Position numbers and translations under genes: made by a program
DNA from: a virus
DNA: 64,000 nucleotides
Virus record (IMG/VR): IMGVR_UViG_3300037333_000056
Span: 1 to 64,000 of that record
Strand: one strand, 5' to 3'
The notes under the pieces: model-generated
What the model was told of the DNA's origin: nothing
The model's input: only the letters and a program-made list of their open reading frames with translations
Databases searched by the model: none
In this document: positions 52,529 to 62,181 of the stretch, in pieces
Layout of the letters: the number at the start of each line of letters is the position of its first letter
Numbering within the stretch: the first letter of the stretch is position 1

Positions 52529-54829
52529 CTAACCTGCCACAATATTTACTCTTGTGTTTAGTTCTGTTGATGAATCAAATAGTGACTCATAATTGTATGG
52601 GCCATCATACATTGTTGAATATAATGCGTCAGGAGACTGAGAGTCTACAGCGGATACAGTTGACGACAAATCAGCCTTCAAGACATGAGTATCAGAGTTC
52701 TCACTATTTCTTCTTGCTGACTCAAGAAGACTATTTCTTTCTTCTTCATCTTTCATGTCTTGAGCTTTAAACGAGTTAACAATATCCATAGCTGATGATG
52801 CAAATGATGTTATTTCTGAAGCAAGCTTCAAGAATGCCTCAGATGTAAACTTTGTTAAGTCTTGTATCATATTTTGAAAATTTCCTAGTCCTGTAACTAT
52901 AAATGATAATATTGATCTAAGTAATGGACTTTTTATAAGTTCAAGTGCTTTTGATATTATGAAAGAGATTACTGTATTTACAACAAAATTTGTAATTGTG
53001 ACTACAAGACTTGCTCCACCAGTAAGTATTGCTATGAATAAAGATATTATTAGGCCAAGAAACTTGTCATACCAGTGAGTCTTAACTACTTTTATAGCAT
53101 ATGCAAGAAAAAAAGTACCATATTCTTTTACAACTGAGTATGTTGTGAAGTCTGCACTATTCATTATATCAAGAGGTATGAGGAGCCTTGGTTCTGTGCT
53201 CTTTATTTTTGAATATTCTGATGTATCAGTGTTTGATATATCTGTAGTTCTTATGAATTTGTGACCAGATATTGATGTTATTTGCTCACAAGAAGCTATG
53301 TGTATATCTCTATACTGTGTTGCATTTAACTGCGTCTTTAGGGATATGTATCTAGATTTTACTGTAAGAGTTTCGCCTTCATCAAGTGAGATTAAATCAC
53401 TTAAAGTATAATAATATTCGTATGCGTTTCCTTTGTCAAAAGATTCCTTATGTGATCCTTCAATTGAATAGTATGATTGATCAATATACTGCATCCTTCC
53501 AAGAAACCATGCTAGGTCATGTTCCTCTGTTGTGTACACAGTAGTTATGTCAGATGCACCAACACGAATAGAACCATCTTTTTTTTCAGAACCAGAAACT
53601 GCACCATCTACTATCTCTGATTCATAATTTAATGTTGTTGTAATTGTTAGTGTATGTGTAGAAAACGATGTTGTGCCAGGATCTTGTGACTCTATTATAT
53701 CTCCAACAAATTTTAGATACTTTGATCTCTTTATTCTGTTCTTTTTTAGCCACCAATCAGACAACTCCTGACTAATTGTAACCTCTGTTTCGTCATCATT
53801 GTACTCAGCTTTTCTTAATATATCAACTGGAAACGATTCTGCTTCAGTAGATGTGTATGTTCTAGGATAGATGAAATAGATATCTCTGATTCTTACTCCA
53901 GACATTAAATACATATTGTCAAGGTCTGGGTTGTCAAGCGTTTCAATTAAATTGTCTGGTGATAGTGCGTATTTTCTTAAAAGCTTTCTTGTTGTTTTCT
54001 TCTCAGTTGACACAACATTGTCTTCTTTTAATGGTATAATTGGAAGCATCTCGGTTCCGGATCCATCAATAACAACAGAGTCATTATCATATAAGTCTAT
54101 TATGTAATAGTATAAGTCATCGCTATCTTCTCGTCTATATTGTACATACACTGATACATTTTTATAGTCATTATCAAAAGTATGCACAATTGGTTCTATA
54201 TCATCATTCAACGATGATGCTAGAGTAACCTCTATAGTATCATAATCATCATCAGTAAGTGGATCATCGTCTAGATTAGGAAATGCATACGATACTCTAT
54301 CATATATAGCCTTACATGTTTTCTGATTATCTTCATCATCACAATCTTCATTGTCGCAGTCGTCATTGTCCTCACAACACTTACACTCTACGATACCATC
54401 AGCACCACTACAACACAAGTCGTCACTATTTGACCCATCATATTTTGTAATTATGCTAAAAAACTTATGATCGAATTCGTCATTATATTTATCTTGCAGA
54501 AACTTTAACGACAGTATCGATAGATTATTTACAGATACGGATGTAGTGTATATTGAATACGCTAAAGAGTCATACTCTTGTATTTCTTGTAGCAGTTTAT
54601 CATTGTCTATACTTGATGTGTCGATATCACTCTTATATTCTATGTTGTACTTATCAAGATATCTTTTTGAGAATCTTCCTCTATAGCTTCTTTTAAATTC
54701 AAAATAACTATCAGAGAATTCTTTAAAACTGCTAGAATCTGCATATGATGACAACTTTGCATCTCTAACAGTTTTATCTTTATCATATAAATCTACAAAC
54801 GAAAGAGATGTGAATGTCTTATGCCCCAT
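52529..54829 (-). CDS. Large structural protein with membrane segments and Cys-Asp cluster
   Basis: A 766-residue protein. Residues 139-172 hold eight Cys among Asp/Glu/Asn (CC at 139-140, CKCC at 149-152). The middle is beta-rich. Residues about 590-660 have two or three hydrophobic segments, then a coiled tail. It is probably a tail-tube or hub component that inserts into the envelope. The Cys cluster suggests metal binding or disulfides in the extracellular virion. Confidence 0.55.
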   Translation of the reverse strand: MGHKTFTSLSFVDLYDKDKTVRDAKLSSYADSSSFKEFSDSYFEFKRSYRGRFSKRYLDKYNIEYKSDIDTSSIDNDKLLQEIQEYDSLAYSIYTTSVSVNNLSILSLKFLQDKYNDEFDHKFFSIITKYDGSNSDDLCCSGADGIVECKCCEDNDDCDNEDCDDEDNQKTCKAIYDRVSYAFPNLDDDPLTDDDYDTIEVTLASSLNDDIEPIVHTFDNDYKNVSVYVQYRREDSDDLYYYIIDLYDNDSVVIDGSGTEMLPIIPLKEDNVVSTEKKTTRKLLRKYALSPDNLIETLDNPDLDNMYLMSGVRIRDIYFIYPRTYTSTEAESFPVDILRKAEYNDDETEVTISQELSDWWLKKNRIKRSKYLKFVGDIIESQDPGTTSFSTHTLTITTTLNYESEIVDGAVSGSEKKDGSIRVGASDITTVYTTEEHDLAWFLGRMQYIDQSYYSIEGSHKESFDKGNAYEYYYTLSDLISLDEGETLTVKSRYISLKTQLNATQYRDIHIASCEQITSISGHKFIRTTDISNTDTSEYSKIKSTEPRLLIPLDIMNSADFTTYSVVKEYGTFFLAYAIKVVKTHWYDKFLGLIISLFIAILTGGASLVVTITNFVVNTVISFIISKALELIKSPLLRSILSFIVTGLGNFQNMIQDLTKFTSEAFLKLASEITSFASSAMDIVNSFKAQDMKDEEERNSLLESARRNSENSDTHVLKADLSSTVSAVDSQSPDALYSTMYDGPYNYESLFDSSTELNTRVNIVAG

Positions 54830-55298
54830 ATTTAAATACCTTTTTAACTCTGTCTACAAATGATTTCTTAAAAGAATATACATTTGATCCTTTAATTGCA
54901 ACATTATCGACATACCTATAGAATGATTTATTGTTTTCATGATATATCAATATTTTATCAACGTCATAGTTTGAAAACAAATGGTTTAACAAATACAATG
55001 ATATTTTTGTATGCCTATAGTCAATTGAAGTATAATAGTCTTCAACAATAATGTAGTCTCCTGATTCTACTATCTGTATATGTCCAGCATAGTTGCCGTA
55101 TAAAAATAAACACATTGAGCTTTTGTCTTTAGATAGAACTGTTCGTATTTTTATTTTAACATCATGCCTTTCGTTTATATTAGAATACATATTGCCAATT
55201 ATAGTTCTAAACATTGATATTCTGTCTCTCTTCCATAATTTTTTTGCATTAAATATTTTTAAACCATTATGTGAAACTATAACCTTACTGTTTACCAC
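54819..55298 (-). CDS. Possible GNAT-like protein
   Basis: A 159-residue protein whose second half has a GNAT-type layout: strand IIVEDYY, a helix after YRHTKISLYLLNHLF, strand KILIYH, then NNKSFYRYVDNV, like the N-x4-Y of acetyltransferases. The acetyl-CoA loop is not clear, so it may be inactive. It lies among virion genes, overlapping its neighbour by eleven bases. Confidence 0.4.
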   Translation of the reverse strand: MVNSKVIVSHNGLKIFNAKKLWKRDRISMFRTIIGNMYSNINERHDVKIKIRTVLSKDKSSMCLFLYGNYAGHIQIVESGDYIIVEDYYTSIDYRHTKISLYLLNHLFSNYDVDKILIYHENNKSFYRYVDNVAIKGSNVYSFKKSFVDRVKKVFKYGA

Positions 55299-55855
55299 AA
55301 TATGTTTCCTTCCTCCATATCTTTTACTATGTCTGTCATAAGTATTTTCCCTGCAGATATTAATAGCCTAGAATCTTCTACTGAATCAAGTGTTGCGATG
55401 CTATTTGTTCCAATAATTACATCATCGCTATCACTTGTGTTTGCGATAGATCTAGTTTTTTTATCAATTATAGCATACAGTGCATACATTGACTCAGAAT
55501 ATAAATTACTATGAGGAGAAAAAACAAAGTTTCCTGTGGGGATAGAAAACTCTATAACTGTAGTGTCTGATATAATAATCTGCTTGCCAATCACTTCAAT
55601 CTTTTCTATTCCAGTAAAATTTCTATTTCCTGACACAAGAATAAGAACAAATGAATCTGCAATGTTTCCACCACTCACACCATTTATTTTTACGTCAAAC
55701 ACTATCTTAGCTATATTCTCAGCCTTGTCAATAAAAAAGTTGAAGTTATTTGAGTTTACATTGTATTGCTCAAACTCATTGTCGTTAGCGTACTCATCAT
55801 TGTTCATTATATTAGCAGATAGTATGTCTCTCAATTCTACGGTTGATTCTTTCAT
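55292..55855 (-). CDS. Hypothetical virion protein
   Basis: A 187-residue acidic, beta-rich protein. No motif recognised. It overlaps the GNAT-like gene by seven bases and lies between it and the beta-propeller protein, so it is probably a tail-associated protein. Confidence 0.5.
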   Translation of the reverse strand: MKESTVELRDILSANIMNNDEYANDNEFEQYNVNSNNFNFFIDKAENIAKIVFDVKINGVSGGNIADSFVLILVSGNRNFTGIEKIEVIGKQIIISDTTVIEFSIPTGNFVFSPHSNLYSESMYALYAIIDKKTRSIANTSDSDDVIIGTNSIATLDSVEDSRLLISAGKILMTDIVKDMEEGNILW

Positions 55856-55894
55856 TGATTATTCTCCAATTATGGTTATGTTGTTCTCAAGCAT

Positions 55895-57412
55895 TTATCT
55901 TGTATATTTTATTGAGTATTCTTTAAATAGACATTCGATATCTATATACACTAGCGACTCCATATCACCTATCTCAACAGATATACCAAGTATGGCTCCA
56001 TTGGATGACAGGTTCTTGCCGAAAGAAGAAAATGACTCATCTCCTATAGTGCTGAAGTCTATTGCTATAAGAAAAATTAAATTTATCTTATCACTGCTCT
56101 CGTATTTAGATACATAATAAAAATATACACGTCCATATTTATCTGTTCCAAGCAACTCACTATTAAGTGATGACACAACCAAAATATTTCCTATAAACAT
56201 TGATGAATATCCATATGAGCCTGGGATGCTGGTCCCGTCGTCATTTGTTAGTGACAGCGGCATATTAATAAAACCGTCATTATCTTTTGTTCCGGTATAT
56301 GTAGTTATATCTGATAGTTTATGAAAGTCTATACCTCTTCTGGTCTTATCTGTTCCATCGATAGTGGTGTATGTGATAGATGACGTATTCACTACAGACA
56401 AAAATTCTCCAGAATTATGAAAACTACATGCTCTTGAACCAAGATATGAGTCGTTCTCTCTGTTTATTGCAGTGTTGTACCATGTATCTATATTCTGTGC
56501 ACACACTTTAAAGTGGCCATCCGACACATTGTATATTACTACACACGATGTCGAATGTTTATAAGCACCGGAACCAGGTACACCGATAAGCTCAAAAATA
56601 ACATCTCCAATTCCTATTGATATATTGTCGTAAGACACAGAGATTACAGCTCCATACATGTTAAACCTTACTATGTTGTCATCATCGTCTCTATACACAT
56701 CTTCATGTGATATAAAGCTAGATGGAGTGTATTTTTTTGTAAACACATTGCTTACTGTTTTTTCATTGTCATCGAATGTTAGCCTACAGTACTCAACGCA
56801 CTCATTTTCAGTGTAATTGTTTTTTGATGGAAAACCTACAGCAGCAGCAACTTTAATTATGCTGTCAGATACGTCAACAAATAATGCCAATGTTTGGCCA
56901 GTATCACATAGTCCAACAAGATTCCTTTGCTCAGTTCTTATATCATGAATGGCAGTATACTTTTCAGTTTCGTCATCGAATGCATACAATATTGCAACAA
57001 CATCATTTATTGTACTGTTAACTATTGTAGTAGGCCTAACGGCAATTAATAAAAATTTGTCTCTAGCTATTGCATTCGTAATCAGGTATGGGTTGTCTTC
57101 ATTCTTCATAACTCCGTACGGATACAAATGCTGATATGCATTACCATTGTTTCTGTTGTCTCCATATACAGCAACAAAGCTAGAATAATAACATCCAGTA
57201 GAATAGTCAATGTATGGATCAGCTATGTCTTCAACTTCACCAATGCATCCATAATGTATATTATCAATAATAAATGAGTGGTTACGTTTTTTGGTTAGAG
57301 ATAAATCAGCAATCTTGAAAAAATCATTACATCCAACCACATCGTCACTGGTTCTTGCAGAGACATCAAATGGTTTGATTATTCTATTTATGGTGAGATT
57401 ATTTGTCAACAT
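55895..57412 (-). CDS. Beta-propeller-like tail/adhesin protein
   Basis: A 505-residue beta-rich protein with repeats of strand-turn-strand blocks (for example FIGNILVVSS, SFSSFGKNLSSNGAILGIS) that resemble FG-GAP propeller blades. There are many Tyr and Asp. It likely forms a receptor-binding or tail-tip protein. One base separates it from the next gene. Confidence 0.5.
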   Translation of the reverse strand: MLTNNLTINRIIKPFDVSARTSDDVVGCNDFFKIADLSLTKKRNHSFIIDNIHYGCIGEVEDIADPYIDYSTGCYYSSFVAVYGDNRNNGNAYQHLYPYGVMKNEDNPYLITNAIARDKFLLIAVRPTTIVNSTINDVVAILYAFDDETEKYTAIHDIRTEQRNLVGLCDTGQTLALFVDVSDSIIKVAAAVGFPSKNNYTENECVEYCRLTFDDNEKTVSNVFTKKYTPSSFISHEDVYRDDDDNIVRFNMYGAVISVSYDNISIGIGDVIFELIGVPGSGAYKHSTSCVVIYNVSDGHFKVCAQNIDTWYNTAINRENDSYLGSRACSFHNSGEFLSVVNTSSITYTTIDGTDKTRRGIDFHKLSDITTYTGTKDNDGFINMPLSLTNDDGTSIPGSYGYSSMFIGNILVVSSLNSELLGTDKYGRVYFYYVSKYESSDKINLIFLIAIDFSTIGDESFSSFGKNLSSNGAILGISVEIGDMESLVYIDIECLFKEYSIKYTR

Positions 57413-57413
57413 G

Positions 57414-58352
57414 TTAGGACTCTATTACTCTATTTTTTATCTCATCAAACATATTGTTTAGCGATACCTCGTTAAAACAATCAGCTACAGTTTCAAGATC
57501 AGCAGCTTCAAATACCATTGCGTATGCTTGAGCTTGAACTTCAAATATTTTCTGTCTTGCATTATCTCTAAATCCTTCAGCCTGAATACCATAAAGGTCT
57601 GCTTGTGCACCCATTAGATCTTGAGAGTTTTTACAATCACATTCCCATTTTGCTATTTGAGAATCATCAATACGAATCTTCTCGTCATTCATTCTCTCTT
57701 GCTCAATAATATCACTAGATATCTTTTCAATTTGCTTATCCTCTAGCTCCATATCTTTGTATGTTTTTTCTATCTGCTTTGAATCTACAAGAATCTTACT
57801 ATCAGTTTGTTTTGTTGCGTTGTCACAATCACATTCCATTTTAGCAATCTTTGCAGTATTCATTCTGTTCTCTTCACTTATCTGAGCATCATCAACACGA
57901 ATCTTCTCAACTAATGTTCTCTCACTTATGTCACAATCACATTCCATTTTAGCAATTTGAGCATCATCGACACGTGTTCTTTCTGCTAGGTCTGCATTAT
58001 CAAGTAGCATCTTGTGATACTGATACTTAACTTGAGCGTCAACATTTGCTATTTCTTTTTGTGCCTTACCGTGACTTAGCTCGAACATTACAGCTTGTTG
58101 CATAGCCGCTGTAAGTGCTTGAGCAAATACTTCACCTGCTGCAGAACCAGTTAAGTGACCTTTTGCTTTTGCGTCGGCTATATGAACAGATGACAACGAT
58201 AACAGTTGTCCAAAATATCCACCGTTTTCAAGCGTTCCATTGCCAACAATATCAGAGAATGATATATTTTCGCATTTAGTGTATGAATCACACTCACCAA
58301 TTGTTGTTTTCTCTGAGATTATCTTTATATATGATTCTTCTAGCTCTGTCAT
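57414..58352 (-). CDS. Virion coiled-coil protein with ECDC repeats
   Basis: A 312-residue protein. A long charged helix carries three repeats of the form (R)(V/I)DDxQIAKxECDC, with ECDC at 137-140, 173-176 and 237-240. Other Cys are at 21 and 27. The first 100 residues contain GSAAGEVFAQALTAAMQQAV, a helix typical of phage tail proteins of the short N4-like type. The paired Cys may bind metal or cross-link the coiled coil. Confidence 0.6.
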   Translation of the reverse strand: MTELEESYIKIISEKTTIGECDSYTKCENISFSDIVGNGTLENGGYFGQLLSLSSVHIADAKAKGHLTGSAAGEVFAQALTAAMQQAVMFELSHGKAQKEIANVDAQVKYQYHKMLLDNADLAERTRVDDAQIAKMECDCDISERTLVEKIRVDDAQISEENRMNTAKIAKMECDCDNATKQTDSKILVDSKQIEKTYKDMELEDKQIEKISSDIIEQERMNDEKIRIDDSQIAKWECDCKNSQDLMGAQADLYGIQAEGFRDNARQKIFEVQAQAYAMVFEAADLETVADCFNEVSLNNMFDEIKNRVIES

Positions 58353-58386
58353 TTATTTTTGTCCTTACATAATTATATATCACACT

Positions 58387-58412
58387 AGAACCAGTGTGCT
58401 GCTACTGGCTCT
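58387..58412 (-). terminator. AGAACCAG-type hairpin
   Basis: AGAACCAGT (58387-58395) with ACTGGCTCT (58404-58412). On the minus strand the only mismatch becomes a G-U pair, so the hairpin acts on late-operon RNA. It is located between two late genes. Confidence 0.5.
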
Positions 58413-58422
58413 ATCTAATATA

Positions 58423-59091
58423 TTAATCTAAGTCTCTAGTAGAGTTCTCTCTAATTATTTGTCTCTTTGCAATTATGGCAAGTTCTTCTTTTGTTGGAAG
58501 TGGAAGCTCTTGTATAATATATGCAGGTATTGTCTCCTGCTTTACAACTACACCTTCATCGTTTGTTATTGACTTTATAATTTTCTTATTCTTTAGATTA
58601 TTAAGTGCACCTTTACGTATCATCCATGGTTTACCAACAACAAAGATGTCCGTATAATGGCCTGTACTATTACCCCACGTAACGTACTCTGCCTGAGTTG
58701 ATAATCTATTTTGATTTGGGTCGTTTGAGTTTATTATTACACGAACTTTAAATTGGTTCTCTCTTTTTTTCTTCAATCTTGATCTTGCCTTGTCTTTTCT
58801 CTTTTGCTCTTCAATTTCTTCAGGTGTAAGATTTATAATTGCAGGCGTTGTAACGTTATCTGTTGCACTTGGAATTATTCCTGCCTCAAGCTCCATCTTT
58901 GCAATCTCTGCATCTATTTCATCGTCTGTGGCTACAGATGTTTTTGGGATAGCTGCTTCATACTCAGATATAGCAAGTAAAAGCTCTGCCTTTGTTGGTT
59001 TACTTACATTCTTTGACTCAACATTGATTCCCATAAGAGTACAATACTCAGTTAATTCTTTATTTGTCATACTGCTTGTGTCTTTTTGCAT
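58423..59091 (-). CDS. Virion structural protein (N4 gp55-like position)
   Basis: A 222-residue protein. The N-terminus looks like a SAP-type helix pair (MTNKELTEYCTLMGINVES, then KPTKAELLLAI), followed by a charged coil and a beta domain (FKVRVIINSNDPNQ, then YTDIFVVGKPWMI). It is downstream of the capsid and the inserted endonuclease. The annotation is by position. Confidence 0.5.
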   Translation of the reverse strand: MQKDTSSMTNKELTEYCTLMGINVESKNVSKPTKAELLLAISEYEAAIPKTSVATDDEIDAEIAKMELEAGIIPSATDNVTTPAIINLTPEEIEEQKRKDKARSRLKKKRENQFKVRVIINSNDPNQNRLSTQAEYVTWGNSTGHYTDIFVVGKPWMIRKGALNNLKNKKIIKSITNDEGVVVKQETIPAYIIQELPLPTKEELAIIAKRQIIRENSTRDLD

Positions 59092-59268
59092 TGCTGTGTG
59101 TTCCTTTGTTTTATTGTATATGTATAGTCATAAAGTACAATATATGTAACGTATACGTATATGTAGATGTATTATATCACAAGTTGTTGAAGTTGCGGAA
59201 TGCGTGTCAATGATTTTATTAAGTATATGTAGCGAAATTGTATAGATAGAGACTAGACAATGAATCGT
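59092..59268. other. Noncoding spacer
   Basis: 177 bases with AT-rich sequence and some ATATGTAxGTAT repeats near 59110-59165. I see no gene or clear hairpin. It separates the inserted endonuclease from the late genes. Confidence 0.4.
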
Positions 59269-59589
59269 CTAGCTTGCGTATCTCCACTGATAACCTCTAT
59301 GGGTTTTTATTTTTCCATTACAGCAATTTGATATTTGGTTAGCTAAACTGTTCGTAGATTCAGCAGCTTCTTTTATGCTATTAAATACCTTTAATACAGA
59401 ACCAGAGTCTAACTGTTCTACGCGTCTATTTCTTACTGAGTTACACAATATAGATGTTGGAATTATTTCTATGTTGTCATTATTTACTGTTATGCTAAGT
59501 TTAATATCCCCATATTTTTTTACTGCAGATGTCCATAAAGGAGCAATCACTGAATCAAACTTTTCAGTTGTATTTATTACTGATGGCAT
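59269..59589 (-). pseudogene. NUMOD1 end of a frameshifted homing endonuclease
   Basis: A 106-residue frame with a C-terminal NUMOD1-type DNA-binding segment (SIKEAAESTNSLANQISN, then THRGYQWRYAS). Upstream, the same frame is open back to the A8 tract at about 59683, reading VSIKRKKNTRPDYLRKAQ. Removing one A from the tract joins it to the nuclease gene. It is the severed C-terminus of that gene. Confidence 0.7.
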
Positions 59590-59668
59590 ATTCTTTGCTC
59601 CACCAAGCTTACTTCTTAAGGCTATTTGAGCTTTTCTAAGATAATCAGGTCTAGTGTTTTTCTTACGC

Positions 59669-60775
59669 TTAATTGAAACTTTTTTTTACATCAATATCAT
59701 ATTGACTCTTCTGCACTGGTTCTTTATGAACAAGTTTTGAGCTTTTAGGTGTTGTATGTTTTATGGTTGTTGGAAATATCTTGGATGATGGGTATAACCA
59801 TTTTTTTCCATCAAGCGTACATTCCACAATATCCATAGCATTTTTAAGTTCGTTGTCGGTTAAATTAAACCATTCGTAGTGAATGTTTACGCTTTTGAAG
59901 GTCGCATGTAAGTATTTCTCAACATCTATTGCGTTGTCAATTTCATAATAAGTTATAAGAGAGTAGCTGTGAATAGAGCTTGCTCTTAAAGTCTGTAGTC
60001 TGGCTTCGATATTGCTAGTAATCCCTATCTTAATGGCACCCTGATGCTCGATAAAATACAACTTGTTGCTTGAAATTTTATTTGTACTCATCACTATATG
60101 CTTTAATGCATTATACTGACTTTTTGTGAGAATAATGCTTTTTGTTTTTTTGTTTCTAATTGTGGGATGAGTTACGTCTAGAATATTTGAAATATCAATT
60201 CTGTCGGAAATATCAGTTCGTAAATTATACTTCCTAACTGCAGTCTTTATAACACCAATAGATTTGCCTGTAAGCACTGATAGTGCATTTGTATCATATA
60301 TATTATTCTCGATTCTTCTCTCTGCATTATTTTTTGATATCAAACTAATGGCTTCGCTTTGAGTTATTGCAACAAATGATGACAAAGAATTACTGCCATC
60401 TTTTGACATTATTGTAGCCGATGGGTGTGATATTCGTATATTTGAGTATTGGTCAGATATATGATTATAAAATTCTTTGAGGGTAAAAGCTTTTGTGGCA
60501 ATTGCCTCATATTTTTTTCTTATTACATCATAGAATGGTTCTGAGGAGATAGATGCTTTATTTTTGTGTTTATTGCCTACTGAATTTTTATTTAAAGCAA
60601 ATACTTCGCGTCTGCACTCTCTCGACCCACAAGATTTTGCAGAGTACCCTTTAACTAATCTTTTTTCAGTATGTATTTTACAGACTGGACATTCAAACAA
60701 TCCAAACGTAGCAGACTGTTTTTTGCCAGCATTGCTACGCCACGTTTTTATACCTAAATTTTTTATTAATTTCAT
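59669..60775 (-). CDS. T5orf172/GIY-YIG homing endonuclease, truncated by frameshift
   Basis: A 368-residue protein. The N-terminus has CPVC and a CGSRECRR pair, a four-Cys zinc finger. Around residues 235-300 is a T5orf172/Mug113 GIY-YIG domain: LYFIEHQGAIKIGIT, a catalytic R in EARLQTL, and EKYLHATF then YEWFNL. The frame ends KKSFN just after eight A residues. One base fewer would continue into the NUMOD1 frame at 59589. The gene is inserted between the capsid and gp55-like genes, as expected of a free-standing homing enzyme. Confidence 0.75.
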   Translation of the reverse strand: MKLIKNLGIKTWRSNAGKKQSATFGLFECPVCKIHTEKRLVKGYSAKSCGSRECRREVFALNKNSVGNKHKNKASISSEPFYDVIRKKYEAIATKAFTLKEFYNHISDQYSNIRISHPSATIMSKDGSNSLSSFVAITQSEAISLISKNNAERRIENNIYDTNALSVLTGKSIGVIKTAVRKYNLRTDISDRIDISNILDVTHPTIRNKKTKSIILTKSQYNALKHIVMSTNKISSNKLYFIEHQGAIKIGITSNIEARLQTLRASSIHSYSLITYYEIDNAIDVEKYLHATFKSVNIHYEWFNLTDNELKNAMDIVECTLDGKKWLYPSSKIFPTTIKHTTPKSSKLVHKEPVQKSQYDIDVKKSFN

Positions 60776-60858
60776 GTTAATACTTATTTTTTTATTAATA
60801 AGATTATAACGTGAACTATATATATTTAACCTGAAACCCTAGTGGATTTCAGGAATAA

Positions 60859-62151
60859 TTACACCATTTTCATAGAACATGCAATTTGACGAATCCATTC
60901 TGGACGTAAATAAAGCATACCAAAGTAGTGAGAGATTGACACTGCACCTTTTTTACCAAACACATCATTGTACGCATCAGCTTTAGGCATTACAGTTGTA
61001 ACTCTAGCAACATCTCCTTGGAATCCAACAGATGCAAATGATGTCGAACCTACAAATAAGATAGGGAATACATCATATCTTTCTTTCCCATCTGCACCGA
61101 TTGATGTGTATCTATTTGCTACATCTTCATCATCAACGTCATCTGTTGTGTCTGCACCTTGACCAGAGTAATTTGGCATCTCTGCAACTTCAATAAATCT
61201 AAATGCTCCAATTCTACCAATTTCACCTTCAGCTGTATTTGTGCCATCTGCATAGTTTTCAACAGGGTCCCAGATGTTAACGCCATTATGCTCCATATCT
61301 TCAAGAGTAGGAAGTGCCTCTTCTCCAACATATACATATCTTGCTTTCCCAATTGGGGTTGTTCCATATTTCTTAGAACCGTCATTCAACGCAGTATCTT
61401 TAGGACATCTTGCATCCTTAAGAGACTTGTCCATCATTCTTAAGTCACCATAAGTAAGTGTGTCTCCAGAACCAATCTCATCAATAGCTGTTGCGTCTCC
61501 AGAGTACACTCTGTTTTGCTCAGATGCACCAATCAGCCCGTTACGAATCATAGCTTCACGTTGGTCTCCTTGGAGAACACCAAGTTCTTTTGCATAGCGA
61601 GTCAATAGACCTTTCTCTGTATCCATATCTAGAGATCTCTTTGTAAATGTCATGTGGATACCGTACTCGGCAACCTGTGCTTCAACCATAAGACGTTTCA
61701 TACCAACACCGTTGACAACTCCACCTTCTTCTGTTAGTGGAGCAAATGCACCATTCTGCACAGAAATATCTTTTGATCCACCGAACAAATTACCGTTACC
61801 ACTTAAGATAGAACCAGTGTCACCAGCTGCTGCTTTTGCCTCGTGCTGTGTATCGTACTCACCAAGTTGTGCACCAGATGCATCATATGCGTACCACTTT
61901 CCTGCAATAAGCTTTGCACCATTTGCATCAATACCTTGATCATTAATGTTTCTCTCATCAAGAATTGGAATCTCTACATATTTCTTGATTGTGTCTCCAT
62001 AATGCTTTGGCTGAACCTCAGCACTACCTAGTTGCGAGAATGTTTTAATCTTTCTAGCCTCTGTTACTGCTACTTTTGACCAGAAATGATCATTAAACTG
62101 AATACCAATAGAAGAGCCTGTTGCTCCACCAGTTCCAAAACTTTGTGCCAT
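60859..62151 (-). CDS. Major capsid protein, N4 gp56 family
   Basis: A 430-residue capsid protein. The block ILDERNINDQGIDANGA, then NLFGGSKDI, ENYADGTNTAEGEIGRIGAFRFIEV and RYDVFPILFVG, fits the N4 capsid family in order and spacing. It forms the icosahedral shell together with the protein encoded upstream. This is the strongest evidence for the phage's lineage. Confidence 0.92.
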   Translation of the reverse strand: MAQSFGTGGATGSSIGIQFNDHFWSKVAVTEARKIKTFSQLGSAEVQPKHYGDTIKKYVEIPILDERNINDQGIDANGAKLIAGKWYAYDASGAQLGEYDTQHEAKAAAGDTGSILSGNGNLFGGSKDISVQNGAFAPLTEEGGVVNGVGMKRLMVEAQVAEYGIHMTFTKRSLDMDTEKGLLTRYAKELGVLQGDQREAMIRNGLIGASEQNRVYSGDATAIDEIGSGDTLTYGDLRMMDKSLKDARCPKDTALNDGSKKYGTTPIGKARYVYVGEEALPTLEDMEHNGVNIWDPVENYADGTNTAEGEIGRIGAFRFIEVAEMPNYSGQGADTTDDVDDEDVANRYTSIGADGKERYDVFPILFVGSTSFASVGFQGDVARVTTVMPKADAYNDVFGKKGAVSISHYFGMLYLRPEWIRQIACSMKMV

Positions 62152-62181
62152 ATTTTATTCCTTAAATATTATACTTGTATA

